Assembly: GCF_018687495.1 (NCBI RefSeq) | Contig: NZ_CP061293.1 | Coordinates: forward strand, 682,001-746,000 | Length of the DNA stretch: 64,000 nt | Reading direction: 5' to 3' | Origin: Polynucleobacter sp. MWH-Svant-W18 | GTDB taxonomy: Bacteria > Pseudomonadota > Gammaproteobacteria > Burkholderiales > Burkholderiaceae | In this document: one piece after another, positions 9,996 through 18,663 of the stretch | Position numbering within the stretch: position 1 is the first letter of the stretch | How the letters are laid out: the number at the start of each line of letters is the position of its first letter | The notes under the pieces: generated by a model | The model's database searches: none | What the model was told of the DNA's origin: nothing | The model's input: only the letters and a program-made list of their open reading frames with translations | Position numbers and translations under genes: made by a program

Positions 9996-11206
9996 TGGCT
10001 TTACATCGCACCAAATCCTCGCAGCGTAGTTCTCCTGAAGTTGAAAAGCTTGTGTCAGATGCTATTTCCTTGGCAGCTTCCGGTAGTCAGATTGAAGATC
10101 GTTTTTGGGAAGATCGTCTCAATGTTCGTTTGATGCGTTTACTTAAAAGCCAAAATCAAAATGTGATTGATGCTGCCTTAGATCAAACATTTCGTATTAA
10201 TACGGTTGCATTTGAAGTGCTTGCAGACACGGCGGAAACTTTGGCAGAGTCTCTCAGAATGGAGCATGAAGGGCAGGAGTGGGATGTGCTGTTATTGGCA
10301 ATGCCCATCGTTGCACACACGCGCTATCAAATTCCTTCGGGACCATTGCCATCTAGCATCATCGAGGCTACTGCTCAAGCGCTCAATACCGCTATCGCAG
10401 CACCAGAAACGCGCCTAGCAATTGTTCCTTGGCTCTATAGCATCGACCAAATGCCACATTCCCATTGCCAAACTCGGGTCTTAACTGAAGCGTTGGCAAA
10501 TGCAGCGATCTGCAATAAAGATGTGAAATTAGAGTTACGCGATATGTCCGAGACGATTGCAGTGCTCGCCGATCCCCGATTCATCATTGCTGCATTGAGT
10601 GCGCCGAGTGGTTCACCAATCTTTCGTTGGCAAGCCGAGCCGCCAGCACGTCAAGAGCGCGGTGTCAGTTTGATTGGTTGGCAAAATGCAATGCAAGAGC
10701 CGATTGCATCTCTCTTACCAGGCTGTGAATTTGAGTTGCTATTGCCAGAGTCTTATTTCACTAACTGCCGTTTAGCAGATAAACATGTTCGACCCTTAAG
10801 TATTCGTGCAGCTGTTAACTTCTTGGAAAGCGGCCTTGGCATTCTGCCGGCTGGTCTATCTTGCGTGGTCGGCGCCTTTGGAGAAGATCAGGCGGATGAA
10901 TACCGTATCTCTTTTAGTGCCAAAGGCTCTTCTGAAATCATGTACGGTGTGATTTGGCCCCTGTACGACCGCGAGAGCGTGGCGAACGATGCCTTAAACG
11001 ATGTCTCGGATGACGAGAGTCCGATTAAAAAGATTTGTGATGCCTTGCATGATGCTGGGGTAGAGGATGTATTCCGCCACGCTATGCTCTTTGATCCAGA
11101 GTTATGTGATGACTGTGGCGCTCCCTTATTCCCCGATCGCTCTGGTGAAGCAGTGCATGCAGAGATGCCTGAAGACACCCCATCACAACAACCTTTATTT
11201 CATTAA
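9995..11206 (+). CDS. DUF2863 family protein
   Basis: A 403-residue protein matching DUF2863, a family I know only from Burkholderiales, with unknown function. Visible features are an N-terminal helical region with WEDRLNVRLMRLLKSQNQ, AMPIVAHTRYQIPSGP, a central RQERGVSLIGWQNAMQ, and a C-terminal tail with LCDDCGAPLFPDRSGEAVH, which carries a single CxxC and may be half a metal site. No signal peptide or membrane segment is apparent, so it is likely cytoplasmic. It starts inside the yaaA stop codon and ends at a strong terminator. No catalytic motif is recognised. Confidence 0.85.
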   Translation: MALHRTKSSQRSSPEVEKLVSDAISLAASGSQIEDRFWEDRLNVRLMRLLKSQNQNVIDAALDQTFRINTVAFEVLADTAETLAESLRMEHEGQEWDVLLLAMPIVAHTRYQIPSGPLPSSIIEATAQALNTAIAAPETRLAIVPWLYSIDQMPHSHCQTRVLTEALANAAICNKDVKLELRDMSETIAVLADPRFIIAALSAPSGSPIFRWQAEPPARQERGVSLIGWQNAMQEPIASLLPGCEFELLLPESYFTNCRLADKHVRPLSIRAAVNFLESGLGILPAGLSCVVGAFGEDQADEYRISFSAKGSSEIMYGVIWPLYDRESVANDALNDVSDDESPIKKICDALHDAGVEDVFRHAMLFDPELCDDCGAPLFPDRSGEAVHAEMPEDTPSQQPLFH

Positions 11207-11220
11207 CAGAAACGTCAAAT

Positions 11221-11248
11221 AAAAAGCCGAGAGATTCTCGGCTTTTTT
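11221..11248. terminator. Rho-independent terminator, probably bidirectional
   Basis: Stem GCCGAGA (11226-11232) pairs with TCTCGGC (11236-11242) around a 3-base loop. It is flanked by AAAAA on the left and TTTTTT on the right, so a U-tract follows in either direction. It lies between the convergent DUF2863 gene and the gene ending at 11271, and can end both transcripts. Confidence 0.92.
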
Positions 11249-11270
11249 ATTGAATTAACTCGATGCAAGT

Positions 11271-11648
11271 TTAGTTCTGTACGAAGGGCTCCGCATCAGC
11301 AAACAGATGAGGTAATTTGCCTGCTCTCATTTCTGGGGTTTGACAGAAATCAGCAAGTCTTACGCCAGCTTTGATGTTAAACAGCATTGCCTTGTTGCCC
11401 AGTACAACTAGATCATGACCACTATTCATGTTCTTATAGCGTAAGCTACCTGGCAAGGAAGTTTGACGATCTAAGTCATACGTCTTGGCTTCCCAGGTGA
11501 GACGAATTTTCTCAACGGTTCCAGAGGTCTTGAACTGTTTACTTTCGCTACAAGTCCATGTGAATACTTCTTCACTAGCAGCACTTACATTGGCAGATCC
11601 AGCTAGACAAGCAAGTGCAATGCTGATGTTGAGAAGGTTTTTCTTCAT
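11271..11648 (-). CDS. Exported protein resembling C-type lysozyme inhibitor (MliC-like)
   Basis: A 125-residue exported protein with a signal peptide (MKKNLLNISIALACLAGSAN, cleavage likely after VSA). The mature part has two cysteines (FTWTCSES and LADFCQTP) and a pattern of short beta strands. The segment LPGSLRYKNMNSGHDLVVLG is similar to the SGxxY...G region of MliC/PliC lysozyme inhibitors, so I suggest that fold; similarity is limited. The start at 11648 is chosen because the signal peptide begins there; the longer frame to 11699 runs into mdh. It lies 13 bases downstream of mdh on the same strand and is likely cotranscribed. Confidence 0.6.
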   Translation of the reverse strand: MKKNLLNISIALACLAGSANVSAASEEVFTWTCSESKQFKTSGTVEKIRLTWEAKTYDLDRQTSLPGSLRYKNMNSGHDLVVLGNKAMLFNIKAGVRLADFCQTPEMRAGKLPHLFADAEPFVQN

Positions 11649-11661
11649 GTGATTTTTGTCC

Positions 11662-12651
11662 TTAAGAGAGCAAGTGCTTAACGCCAGCTTGTTCTTCAAG
11701 CAATTCGTTGAGGGTGTGGTTCATACGCTCGCGGGAGAATTCATCGATCTCTAGACCTTCGATCATCTTGTATTCACCGTTTTCGCAAACCACTGGGAAG
11801 CCATAAATGACTTCGGCTGGAATGCCGTATTCGCCCTTAGATGGGATACCCATAGTGACCCACTTACCATTTGTGCCTAGAACCCAGTCACGCACATGGT
11901 CAATTGCTGCATTGGCTGCAGAAGCGGCTGAAGACAAGCCACGCGCTTCAATAATTGCTGCGCCACGCTTACCAACGGTAGGGATAAATACATCTTTGTT
12001 CCATGCTGCATCATTGATAGAGTCTTTTACTGACTTGCCATCAACAGTTGCAAAGCGATAGTCTGGATACATTGTTGGGCTGTGATTACCCCACACCACG
12101 AGCTTCTCAATATCGGCAACAGGCTTGTTCAATTTGGTGGCCAATTGTGAGAGCGCACGGTTGTGATCGAGGCGCAACATTGCTGTGAAGTTTTTTGCAG
12201 GAATATCTGGTGCAGACTTCATTGCGATGTAAGCATTTGTATTTGCTGGATTGCCAACAACCAATACTTTGACAGTCTTCTTAGCTACTGCATTTAATGC
12301 CTTGCCTTGAGCTGTGAAAATTTGTGCGTTAGCAGAGAGCAAATCTTTGCGCTCCATACCAGGGCCGCGCGGACGTGCGCCAACTAAAAGAGCGACGTCA
12401 ATATCTTTAAACGCAGTCATTGGATCAGAGTGCGCTGTCATACCTGCCAATAGTGGGAATGCACAGTCTTCCAATTCCATCATGACACCTGCCAATGCTT
12501 TTTGAGCTTTCTCATCAGGAATCTCGAGCAACTGGAGGATGACGGGCTGATCTTTGCCCAAGAGGTCGCCATTGGCGATACGGAAGAGGAGGGAATATCC
12601 GATTTGACCGGCTGCACCGGTTACGGCGACACGCATTGGGGCTTTTGCCAT
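11662..12651 (-). CDS. mdh: Malate dehydrogenase
   Basis: NAD-dependent malate to oxaloacetate conversion in the TCA cycle. The 329-residue enzyme is of the long bacterial/cytosolic type, with the Rossmann motif [35 protein letters not shown] (substrate arginines), [13 protein letters not shown] and the catalytic histidine in [13 protein letters not shown]. The ATG at 12651 has GGAG 9 bases upstream; the frame extends further but without a better start. It is divergent from a HutC-type regulator and the sdh-gltA genes, forming a TCA cluster. Confidence 0.97.
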   Translation of the reverse strand: MAKAPMRVAVTGAAGQIGYSLLFRIANGDLLGKDQPVILQLLEIPDEKAQKALAGVMMELEDCAFPLLAGMTAHSDPMTAFKDIDVALLVGARPRGPGMERKDLLSANAQIFTAQGKALNAVAKKTVKVLVVGNPANTNAYIAMKSAPDIPAKNFTAMLRLDHNRALSQLATKLNKPVADIEKLVVWGNHSPTMYPDYRFATVDGKSVKDSINDAAWNKDVFIPTVGKRGAAIIEARGLSSAASAANAAIDHVRDWVLGTNGKWVTMGIPSKGEYGIPAEVIYGFPVVCENGEYKMIEGLEIDEFSRERMNHTLNELLEEQAGVKHLLS

Positions 12652-12740
12652 TACTAATAACTCCACAGGAAGGTTAATTAATCGATACTTTTCTATTATC
12701 CATTCAAGTGCACGTACTTTCGGATTACACTGTCACAGAT

Positions 12741-12754
12741 GTCTTATATAAGAC
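12741..12754. promoter_or_regulatory. 14-bp perfect palindrome, candidate operator for the adjacent HutC-type regulator
   Basis: GTCTTATATAAGAC reads the same on both strands. It lies between the start of mdh (12651) and the likely start of the GntR/HutC gene (about 12801). HutC-subfamily regulators usually bind AT-centred palindromes with GT...AC ends, and this fits. The site is well placed for autoregulation and for control of mdh. Binding is inferred. Confidence 0.55.
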
Positions 12755-12800
12755 TAGAATTACCCTGAATTTTATCCAATTGATTTCGTCTGGAGTGAAT

Positions 12801-13538
12801 TTGTCAGATATAAATTTGCCTGTAGCCTCATTTAGCCCTCTGTACGAGCAGATTAAGGCGATGATTTTGGCTAGCCTGCAAGCCTCTGAATGGCTTCCGG
12901 GAGAGGCTATTCCCAGCGAAATGGAGTTGGCAGCCCGATTCGCGGTCAGCCAAGGTACAGTCCGCAAGGCGATTGATGAGCTGGCCTCTCAAAATCTATT
13001 AGTCAGACGTCAGGGGAAGGGCACTTTTGTGGCCACCCACCAAGAGGATGACTGGCAATATCGCTTTTTGCACCTTGCCCCCGATTCTGGGATGAAATTT
13101 CACCTGGCCAATCGCTTCCTGGTATGTACAAAAACCGAGGCCAATGCTTACGTAGCCAATTTGCTGAAATTAAAGGCAGGTGACCCGATTATTCACATCG
13201 ACCGAATTCAGAGCTATGCGGGGCAACCCATTGTTTTTGAAGAGATTTGGTTGCCAGGAGTACGTTTTACTGGGCTTGATCTTGATACCCTCAATGCTTG
13301 GCATGGCACTGTTTATGGCTTGTATGAGAGTCAATTTGCGACCCATATGGTGCGCGCTGAAGAAAAAATCAAAGCGATCGCTGCTGATGAGACCTTAGCT
13401 CGACATTTGCACTTAGCCCCAGGCGCGCCGTTACTTTCTGTAGAAAGGGTGGCCTTCACCTACGGGAATAAACCAGTAGAAATTCGGCATGCAAGATATG
13501 ACACTTCTGAACAGCATTACGAGAACAAGTTGAATTAG
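12801..13538 (+). CDS. GntR family transcriptional regulator, HutC subfamily (UTRA domain)
   Basis: A 245-residue DNA-binding regulator. The N-terminal winged helix-turn-helix includes PLYEQIKAMILASL, PSEMELAARFAVSQGTVRKA and LVRRQGKGTFVA. The C-terminal UTRA ligand-binding domain includes IDRIQSYAGQPIVFEEIWLP and APLLSVERVAFTYGNKPVEI. The start is uncertain: TTG at 12801 has GGAG 5 bases upstream, but GTG at 12795 or 12708 are possible. The palindrome at 12741 argues for a downstream start. Its place between mdh and the sdh-gltA operon, as in other Burkholderiales, suggests control of TCA genes. The ligand is unknown. Confidence 0.88.
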   Translation: MSDINLPVASFSPLYEQIKAMILASLQASEWLPGEAIPSEMELAARFAVSQGTVRKAIDELASQNLLVRRQGKGTFVATHQEDDWQYRFLHLAPDSGMKFHLANRFLVCTKTEANAYVANLLKLKAGDPIIHIDRIQSYAGQPIVFEEIWLPGVRFTGLDLDTLNAWHGTVYGLYESQFATHMVRAEEKIKAIAADETLARHLHLAPGAPLLSVERVAFTYGNKPVEIRHARYDTSEQHYENKLN

Positions 13539-13552
13539 CCTTATCCGTTAAA

Positions 13553-13600
13553 ACCCCTAATTAACCCCTAAAAACCCTATAAAATCCCCAACACCCCTAA
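13553..13600. repeat. Five ACCCCTAA-like direct repeats with about 10-bp period upstream of sdhC
   Basis: Copies: ACCCCTAA at 13553 and 13564, ACCCTATA at 13574, ATCCCCAA at 13584, ACCCCTAA at 13593. Spacings are 11, 10, 10 and 9 bases, so all repeats face the same side of the helix. They lie in the 132-base leader between the GntR gene and sdhC. Cooperative regulator binding or intrinsic bending are possible explanations; neither is shown by sequence alone. Confidence 0.6.
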
Positions 13601-13670
13601 GGTTTCCAATAGAATATGTTGCAACACAACAAAGTCACACTGAACCTCCACCTAAAGATAGAGATTGCCC

Positions 13671-14090
13671 ATGGTTGATGCACAGCAAAACGTAAAAAAA
13701 GATAGACCGGTTTATCGCAATATTGGTCTTGCCCAGTTAGTCAAATATCGCCTTCCTTGGGCTGGCAAAGTTTCCATCCTCCACCGCATTAGCGGAGCAG
13801 TGCTCTTCCTTTTATTGCCCTTCATCTTGTATCTCTTTGATCAAAGTCTGGCATCTGAAGTGAGCTACCAACACTTCCAGGCATTTACTAGCAGCTTCTT
13901 GGTCAAAATCATTTGCTTAGGCTTGATCTGGTGTTTCTTGCACCACTTCTGTGCTGGTATTCGTTACCTCTTGCTCGATTTAGAAATTGGCGTAGAGAAG
14001 TCTGAGTCAAATCGTTCAGCGATCTTCGTATTGTTCCTTGGCTTAGCTTTGACTGCGGTCGTAGGTCTCAAATTATTCGGCTTGTACTAA
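13671..14090 (+). CDS. sdhC: Succinate dehydrogenase cytochrome b556 subunit
   Basis: Membrane anchor subunit of complex II, binding haem b and ubiquinone with SdhD. The 139-residue protein has three transmembrane segments (GAVLFLLLPFILYLF, VKIICLGLIWCFLHHFCAGI, AIFVLFLGLALTAVVGL). The family signature LPWAGKVSILHRISGAVLF includes the conserved Ser/Arg quinone-site and nearby His residues. I prefer the ATG at 13671; a TTG at 13665 would add two residues. It is the first gene of sdhCDAB-sdhE, behind a leader with phased repeats. Confidence 0.95.
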   Translation: MVDAQQNVKKDRPVYRNIGLAQLVKYRLPWAGKVSILHRISGAVLFLLLPFILYLFDQSLASEVSYQHFQAFTSSFLVKIICLGLIWCFLHHFCAGIRYLLLDLEIGVEKSESNRSAIFVLFLGLALTAVVGLKLFGLY

Positions 14091-14114
14091 GCGCACATCT
14101 TTTAAGGAAATCAC

Positions 14115-14480
14115 ATGCCTATTTATCAGATTGGACCAAAACGCTTAGTAGTAGGCGCTCATTACGGTCTTAAAGAGTGGATCATCCAGCGCGTGACAGC
14201 GATTGTGATGGTGGTGTTCACCGTTGTTTTACTCGTGGACTATTGCATTACTGGTAGCGCGACTTATGAAGGTTGGTCTGCTTTGTTTAGCAACCAATTT
14301 ATGAAGTTATTGACGCTCTTAGCATTCATCAGCTTGTTCTACCACGCTTGGATTGGTATCCGCGATATCTGGATGGATTACATCAAGCCTGTCAGCATTC
14401 GTTTAACACTGCAAGTGTTAACTGTTCTGTATCTAGTAGCCTGTGCGGCTTATGCCGTACAAATTTTGTGGAAAGTGTAA
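14115..14480 (+). CDS. sdhD: Succinate dehydrogenase hydrophobic membrane anchor subunit
   Basis: Second membrane anchor of complex II, 121 residues with three transmembrane segments. GLKEWIIQRVTAIVMVVFTV is the conserved N-terminal part. FISLFYHAWIGIRDIWMDYI contains the haem-ligand histidine and the tyrosine/aspartate region near the quinone site. AAGGAA lies 7 bases before the ATG. It is 24 bases after sdhC and 4 bases before sdhA. Confidence 0.95.
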   Translation: MPIYQIGPKRLVVGAHYGLKEWIIQRVTAIVMVVFTVVLLVDYCITGSATYEGWSALFSNQFMKLLTLLAFISLFYHAWIGIRDIWMDYIKPVSIRLTLQVLTVLYLVACAAYAVQILWKV

Positions 14481-14484
14481 TTCG

Positions 14485-16263
14485 ATGACTGCAATTCAAA
14501 AATCATTGCCACGCCGCCGTTTTGATGCGGTGATTGTTGGTGCGGGTGGTTCAGGTATGCGCGCTTCTTTGCAGTTGGCTGAAGCCGGCCTCAATGTTGC
14601 TGTACTAACTAAAGTATTTCCAACACGTTCACATACGGTTGCTGCACAAGGCGGTATCGGTGCTTCATTGGGCAATATGAGTGAAGATAATTGGCACTAT
14701 CACTTTTATGACACGATCAAAGGATCTGACTGGTTAGGTGACCAGGATGTGATCGAGTTTATGTGTCGTGAAGCTCCAAAAGTCGTTTACGAGTTAGAGC
14801 ATTTCGGTATGCCTTTCGACCGCAATCCAGATGGCACGATTTATCAGCGTCCATTTGGCGGTCACACCGCAAACTATGGTGAGAAGCCAGTGCAACGTGC
14901 TTGTGCTGCCGCTGACCGTACTGGCCACGCGATGTTGCATACCTTGTATCAACGCAACGTGCGCGCTAAAACCAACTTCTTCGTTGAGTGGCTTGCGCTC
15001 GATTTGATTCGTGATGACGACGGTGATGTGGTTGGTGTTACTGCCCTTGAAATGGAAACCGGTCAGGTTTACATCTTGGAAGCCAAGGTGGTGATGATGG
15101 CAACTGGTGGTGCGGGCCGTATTTGGGATGCATCTACCAACGCATTTATTAATACCGGTGACGGTATGGGCCTTGCAGCCCGCGCAGGCATTCCATTGGA
15201 AGACATGGAGTTCTGGCAATTTCATCCAACTGGCGTTGCTGGTGCAGGCGTGTTGTTGACAGAAGGTTGTCGCGGTGAAGGCGGTATCTTGCGTAACAAG
15301 GATGGCGAACGCTTCATGGAGCGTTATGCGCCAACTTATAAAGACTTAGCGCCACGCGATTTCGTATCTCGCTGTATGGATCAGGAGATTAAAGAAGGGC
15401 GCGGTTGCGGCCCGAATGGTGACTACGTTGTGCTTGATTTGACCCACATCGGCGCAGAAACGATCATGAAGCGTTTGCCTTCTGTATATGAGATCGGCAT
15501 TAACTTTGCAAACGTTGACGTGACCAAAGAGCCAATTCCGGTAGTGCCAACTATTCACTATCAGATGGGTGGAATTCCAACCAATATTCATGGTCAAGTT
15601 GTAGTGCCAGCCAATGGTATTCACAATGAAATCGTTAATGGACTGTATGCGATCGGTGAATGCTCATGTGTATCTGTGCACGGCGCTAACCGCTTAGGCA
15701 CCAACTCATTGCTCGATCTCTTAGTATTCGGTCGCGCAGCGGGTAACCATATCGTTGGTCTTGATCTGAAAAATCGTGAATTCAAACCATTGCCTGCTAA
15801 TGCTGGTCAGCAAACTTTGGAGCGCATTGCGAAGTTGGATAACTCCACTTCTGGTGAATACGCACAAGACGTTGCGAACGATATTCGTAAGTGCATGCAG
15901 AAATATGCTGGCGTGTTCCGTAACCAAGAGTTGATGGACGAAGGCGTTCGTCAAATGGCGAAGTTGACTGAACGCGCTAAGCACCTTTGGGTTAAGGACA
16001 AGTCTGAGATTTTCAATACCGCGCGCATTGAAGCCTTAGAAGTGGCCAACTTAGTTGAGACTGCAAATGCAACCATGATTTCTGCGGCAGCTCGCAAAGA
16101 GAGTCGTGGTGCACACTCACATGATGATCATCAACATCGTGACGACGAAAATTGGATGAAACACACACTTTGGTATAGCGAAGGCAATAGACTGACTTAC
16201 AAGCCAGTTGTATTGAAGCCTTTGACAGTTGAGTCCTTCCCTCCAAAAGAACGTACTTTCTAA
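14485..16263 (+). CDS. sdhA: Succinate dehydrogenase flavoprotein subunit
   Basis: Catalytic subunit oxidising succinate to fumarate with covalently bound FAD, on the cytoplasmic face of the inner membrane. The 592 residues show FDAVIVGAGGSGMRASLQLA (dinucleotide fold), RSHTVAAQGGIGASLGN with the FAD-linking histidine, EFWQFHPTGVAGAGVLLTEG, ERYAPTYKDLAPRDFVSR with the active-site arginine, and HGANRLGTNSLLDLLVFGRA. The ATG at 14485 directly follows the sdhD stop; an earlier in-frame start inside sdhD is unlikely. Confidence 0.98.
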   Translation: MTAIQKSLPRRRFDAVIVGAGGSGMRASLQLAEAGLNVAVLTKVFPTRSHTVAAQGGIGASLGNMSEDNWHYHFYDTIKGSDWLGDQDVIEFMCREAPKVVYELEHFGMPFDRNPDGTIYQRPFGGHTANYGEKPVQRACAAADRTGHAMLHTLYQRNVRAKTNFFVEWLALDLIRDDDGDVVGVTALEMETGQVYILEAKVVMMATGGAGRIWDASTNAFINTGDGMGLAARAGIPLEDMEFWQFHPTGVAGAGVLLTEGCRGEGGILRNKDGERFMERYAPTYKDLAPRDFVSRCMDQEIKEGRGCGPNGDYVVLDLTHIGAETIMKRLPSVYEIGINFANVDVTKEPIPVVPTIHYQMGGIPTNIHGQVVVPANGIHNEIVNGLYAIGECSCVSVHGANRLGTNSLLDLLVFGRAAGNHIVGLDLKNREFKPLPANAGQQTLERIAKLDNSTSGEYAQDVANDIRKCMQKYAGVFRNQELMDEGVRQMAKLTERAKHLWVKDKSEIFNTARIEALEVANLVETANATMISAAARKESRGAHSHDDHQHRDDENWMKHTLWYSEGNRLTYKPVVLKPLTVESFPPKERTF

Positions 16264-16279
16264 GCAAGAGAGATAAAGA

Positions 16280-16984
16280 ATGAGTGATATCCGTATATTT
16301 GAAATTTACCGCTACGATCCAGATGTCGATGCAGCGCCACGCATGCAGCGCTATGAGTTAGAGCTCACTGGCGAGCGGATGTTGTTGGATGCTTTGATTT
16401 CTTTGAAGAAACAAGACGAAACGATTTCTTATCGTCGTTCATGCCGTGAAGGTGTGTGCGGCTCAGATGCGATGAACATCAACGGTAAAAATGGCTTGGC
16501 CTGCTTGACTAATATGTTGACTTTGCCAAAGGTCATTACATTGCGCCCATTACCTGGCTTGCCAGTGGTGCGTGATTTGATTGTCGACATGACTTTGTTC
16601 TTCAAGCAATACTTATCTATCAAGCCTTATTTGGTAAATGACAATCCCGCTCCAGAAAAAGAGCGTCTCCAGAGTCCTGAAGAGCGTGAAGAGTTGAATG
16701 GTTTATATGAGTGCATCTTGTGCGCATCATGCTCAACCTCATGCCCATCTTTCTGGTGGAATCCAGACAAGTTTGTTGGCCCAGCTGGTTTATTGCAGGC
16801 TTATCGTTTCATTGCTGATAGTCGCGATGAAGATACGGCACAGCGCTTGGACAACCTTGAAGACCCATACCGTTTATTCCGTTGTCACACCATCATGAAT
16901 TGCGTGGATGTCTGTCCTAAGCATTTGAACCCGACGAAGGCGATTGGCAAGATCAAGGAGTTGATGGTTCGTAGGGCAGTATGA
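16280..16984 (+). CDS. sdhB: Succinate dehydrogenase iron-sulfur subunit
   Basis: Carries electrons from FAD to quinone through three iron-sulfur clusters. The 234-residue protein has the 2Fe-2S motif [20 protein letters not shown] followed by the fourth Cys, then [17 protein letters not shown] for the 4Fe-4S cluster and [17 protein letters not shown] for the 3Fe-4S cluster. It is 16 bases after sdhA. Its stop overlaps the sdhE start by 4 bases (ATGA). Confidence 0.98.
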   Translation: MSDIRIFEIYRYDPDVDAAPRMQRYELELTGERMLLDALISLKKQDETISYRRSCREGVCGSDAMNINGKNGLACLTNMLTLPKVITLRPLPGLPVVRDLIVDMTLFFKQYLSIKPYLVNDNPAPEKERLQSPEEREELNGLYECILCASCSTSCPSFWWNPDKFVGPAGLLQAYRFIADSRDEDTAQRLDNLEDPYRLFRCHTIMNCVDVCPKHLNPTKAIGKIKELMVRRAV

Positions 16985-17250
16985 CCCTCGGCAATGCAGA
17001 GTTATATCGCTTAAAGAGTGATGCCCGCAGGGGTTTACTAGAAAACGACCTAATTCTGCAGCGTTTTTTTGAGCGCTACGGCACTCAGTTAAGCGTAGAA
17101 GATGGAAAAGTTTTAAGCCAGTTATTAGCTTTAGATGACAACGACTTGATGGATTTACTCATTGGGCGCAAAGACTCTGTAGCAAGCCTGGAAAAGGAGA
17201 TGCAAACAGACTCCTTTAAAGCTTTATTACAAAAGCTGAGAGAGAAGTAA
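16981..17250 (+). CDS. sdhE: Succinate dehydrogenase assembly factor SdhE
   Basis: Small 89-residue member of the SdhE/Sdh5 family, which promotes covalent FAD attachment to SdhA. The typical pattern [20 protein letters not shown] (the RRG motif for FAD attachment) is followed by a helical body including [16 protein letters not shown]. Its ATG lies in the sdhB stop (ATGA), tying its synthesis to the complex it assembles. Confidence 0.93.
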   Translation: MTLGNAELYRLKSDARRGLLENDLILQRFFERYGTQLSVEDGKVLSQLLALDDNDLMDLLIGRKDSVASLEKEMQTDSFKALLQKLREK

Positions 17251-17332
17251 ATCAGCTTTTTGGTGCAGTAGTAGTGAAAGCATGTGATCGAATAGTGTAT
17301 TAATCATAATTTTGAATGACTAAGGATTAGAA

Positions 17333-18646
17333 ATGATTGAATCGGACATCAAGGCAAAACTTTCGTTTTCAGATGGCACACCAGATATTGATCTGCCAAT
17401 TTATAAAGGGACAGTAGGTCCTGATGTAATCGACATTCGCAAGCTCTATGGTCAGACTGGTAAGTTCACTTACGATTCAGGCTTTTTATCTACTGCTTCC
17501 TGTAACAGCAAAATTACTTATATCGATGGCGATAAGGGTGAGTTGCTCTACCGTGGTTACCCGATTGAAGATCTTGCCGCAAACTGTGATTTCTTGGAAG
17601 TTTGCTATCTCTTGATCAATGGTGAGTTGCCTAACGCCACTGAGAAAAAAGATTTTGATGAAATGGTCATGCACCACACGATGGTTCATGAGCAAATGCA
17701 ATTCTTCTTGCGCGGTTTCCGTCGCGATGCGCATCCAATGGCAGTATTGACTGGCTTGGTTGGTGCAATGGCAGCTTTCTATCACGATCAAATTGATTAC
17801 AGCGATCCGAAGGCACGTGAAATTGCGCAGATTCGTTTGATTGCCAAGATGCCAACCTTAGTTGCGATGGCCTATAAGTATTCAGTAGGACAACCATTTA
17901 TCTATCCAGATAATTCTTTGTCATACACCGCTAACTTTATGCGCATGATGTTTGCTACACCATGTGAGGAGTACAAAGTCAACCCAGTATTGGTACGCGC
18001 TTTGGATCGCATCTTCATTTTGCATGCAGATCATGAGCAAAATGCATCTACTTCTACTGTCCGTTTGTGCGGCTCTTCAGGTACCAATCCGTTTGCAGCA
18101 ATCTCTGCTGGTATTGCTTGTCTCTGGGGCCCAGCCCACGGTGGTGCTAACGAAGCTTGCTTACAGATGTTGAATGAGATTCAAGCTCAGGGTGGCGTAG
18201 ATAAGATTCATGAATTCATTGCTCAGGTAAAAGATAAGAACTCTAGCGTTCGCTTGATGGGCTTTGGTCACCGCGTTTATAAAAACTTCGACCCACGCGC
18301 TAAATTGATGCGTGAGACTTGCTACGAAGTATTGAATGAACTTGGTCTGCAAGATGATCCATTATTCAAGTTAGCCATGACTCTTGAGAAGATTGCTTTA
18401 GAGGATGAGTACTTTGTTAGCCGTAAGCTCTATCCAAACGTAGACTTCTACTCCGGTATTGTTCAACGTGCACTTGGCGTTCCAACAGAAATGTTTACCT
18501 GTATTTTTGCTTTGGCAAGAACAGTGGGTTGGATTGCGCAGTGGGAAGAGATGATTACTGATCCAGAGTACAAGATTGGTCGTCCACGTCAGCTTTATGT
18601 TGGCGAAACTTCACGCAAAGTTCCGAACATTACTGTTCGCAAATAA
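17333..18646 (+). CDS. gltA: Citrate synthase (type II)
   Basis: Condenses oxaloacetate and acetyl-CoA. The 437 residues match the Gram-negative hexameric NADH-sensitive type. Key segments are [65 protein letters not shown] (active-site His) and [15 protein letters not shown] with the catalytic Asp. AAGGA sits 6 bases before the ATG. An 82-base gap after sdhE, with no terminator seen, allows both readthrough from sdh and a separate promoter. Confidence 0.97.
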   Translation: MIESDIKAKLSFSDGTPDIDLPIYKGTVGPDVIDIRKLYGQTGKFTYDSGFLSTASCNSKITYIDGDKGELLYRGYPIEDLAANCDFLEVCYLLINGELPNATEKKDFDEMVMHHTMVHEQMQFFLRGFRRDAHPMAVLTGLVGAMAAFYHDQIDYSDPKAREIAQIRLIAKMPTLVAMAYKYSVGQPFIYPDNSLSYTANFMRMMFATPCEEYKVNPVLVRALDRIFILHADHEQNASTSTVRLCGSSGTNPFAAISAGIACLWGPAHGGANEACLQMLNEIQAQGGVDKIHEFIAQVKDKNSSVRLMGFGHRVYKNFDPRAKLMRETCYEVLNELGLQDDPLFKLAMTLEKIALEDEYFVSRKLYPNVDFYSGIVQRALGVPTEMFTCIFALARTVGWIAQWEEMITDPEYKIGRPRQLYVGETSRKVPNITVRK

Positions 18647-18663
18647 GGGGTTCAGGCTTACTC

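Noticed and set aside
14794..15225. 143-residue antisense frame inside sdhA
   Set aside because: sdhA is intact and highly conserved here; the antisense product is a codon-usage shadow.
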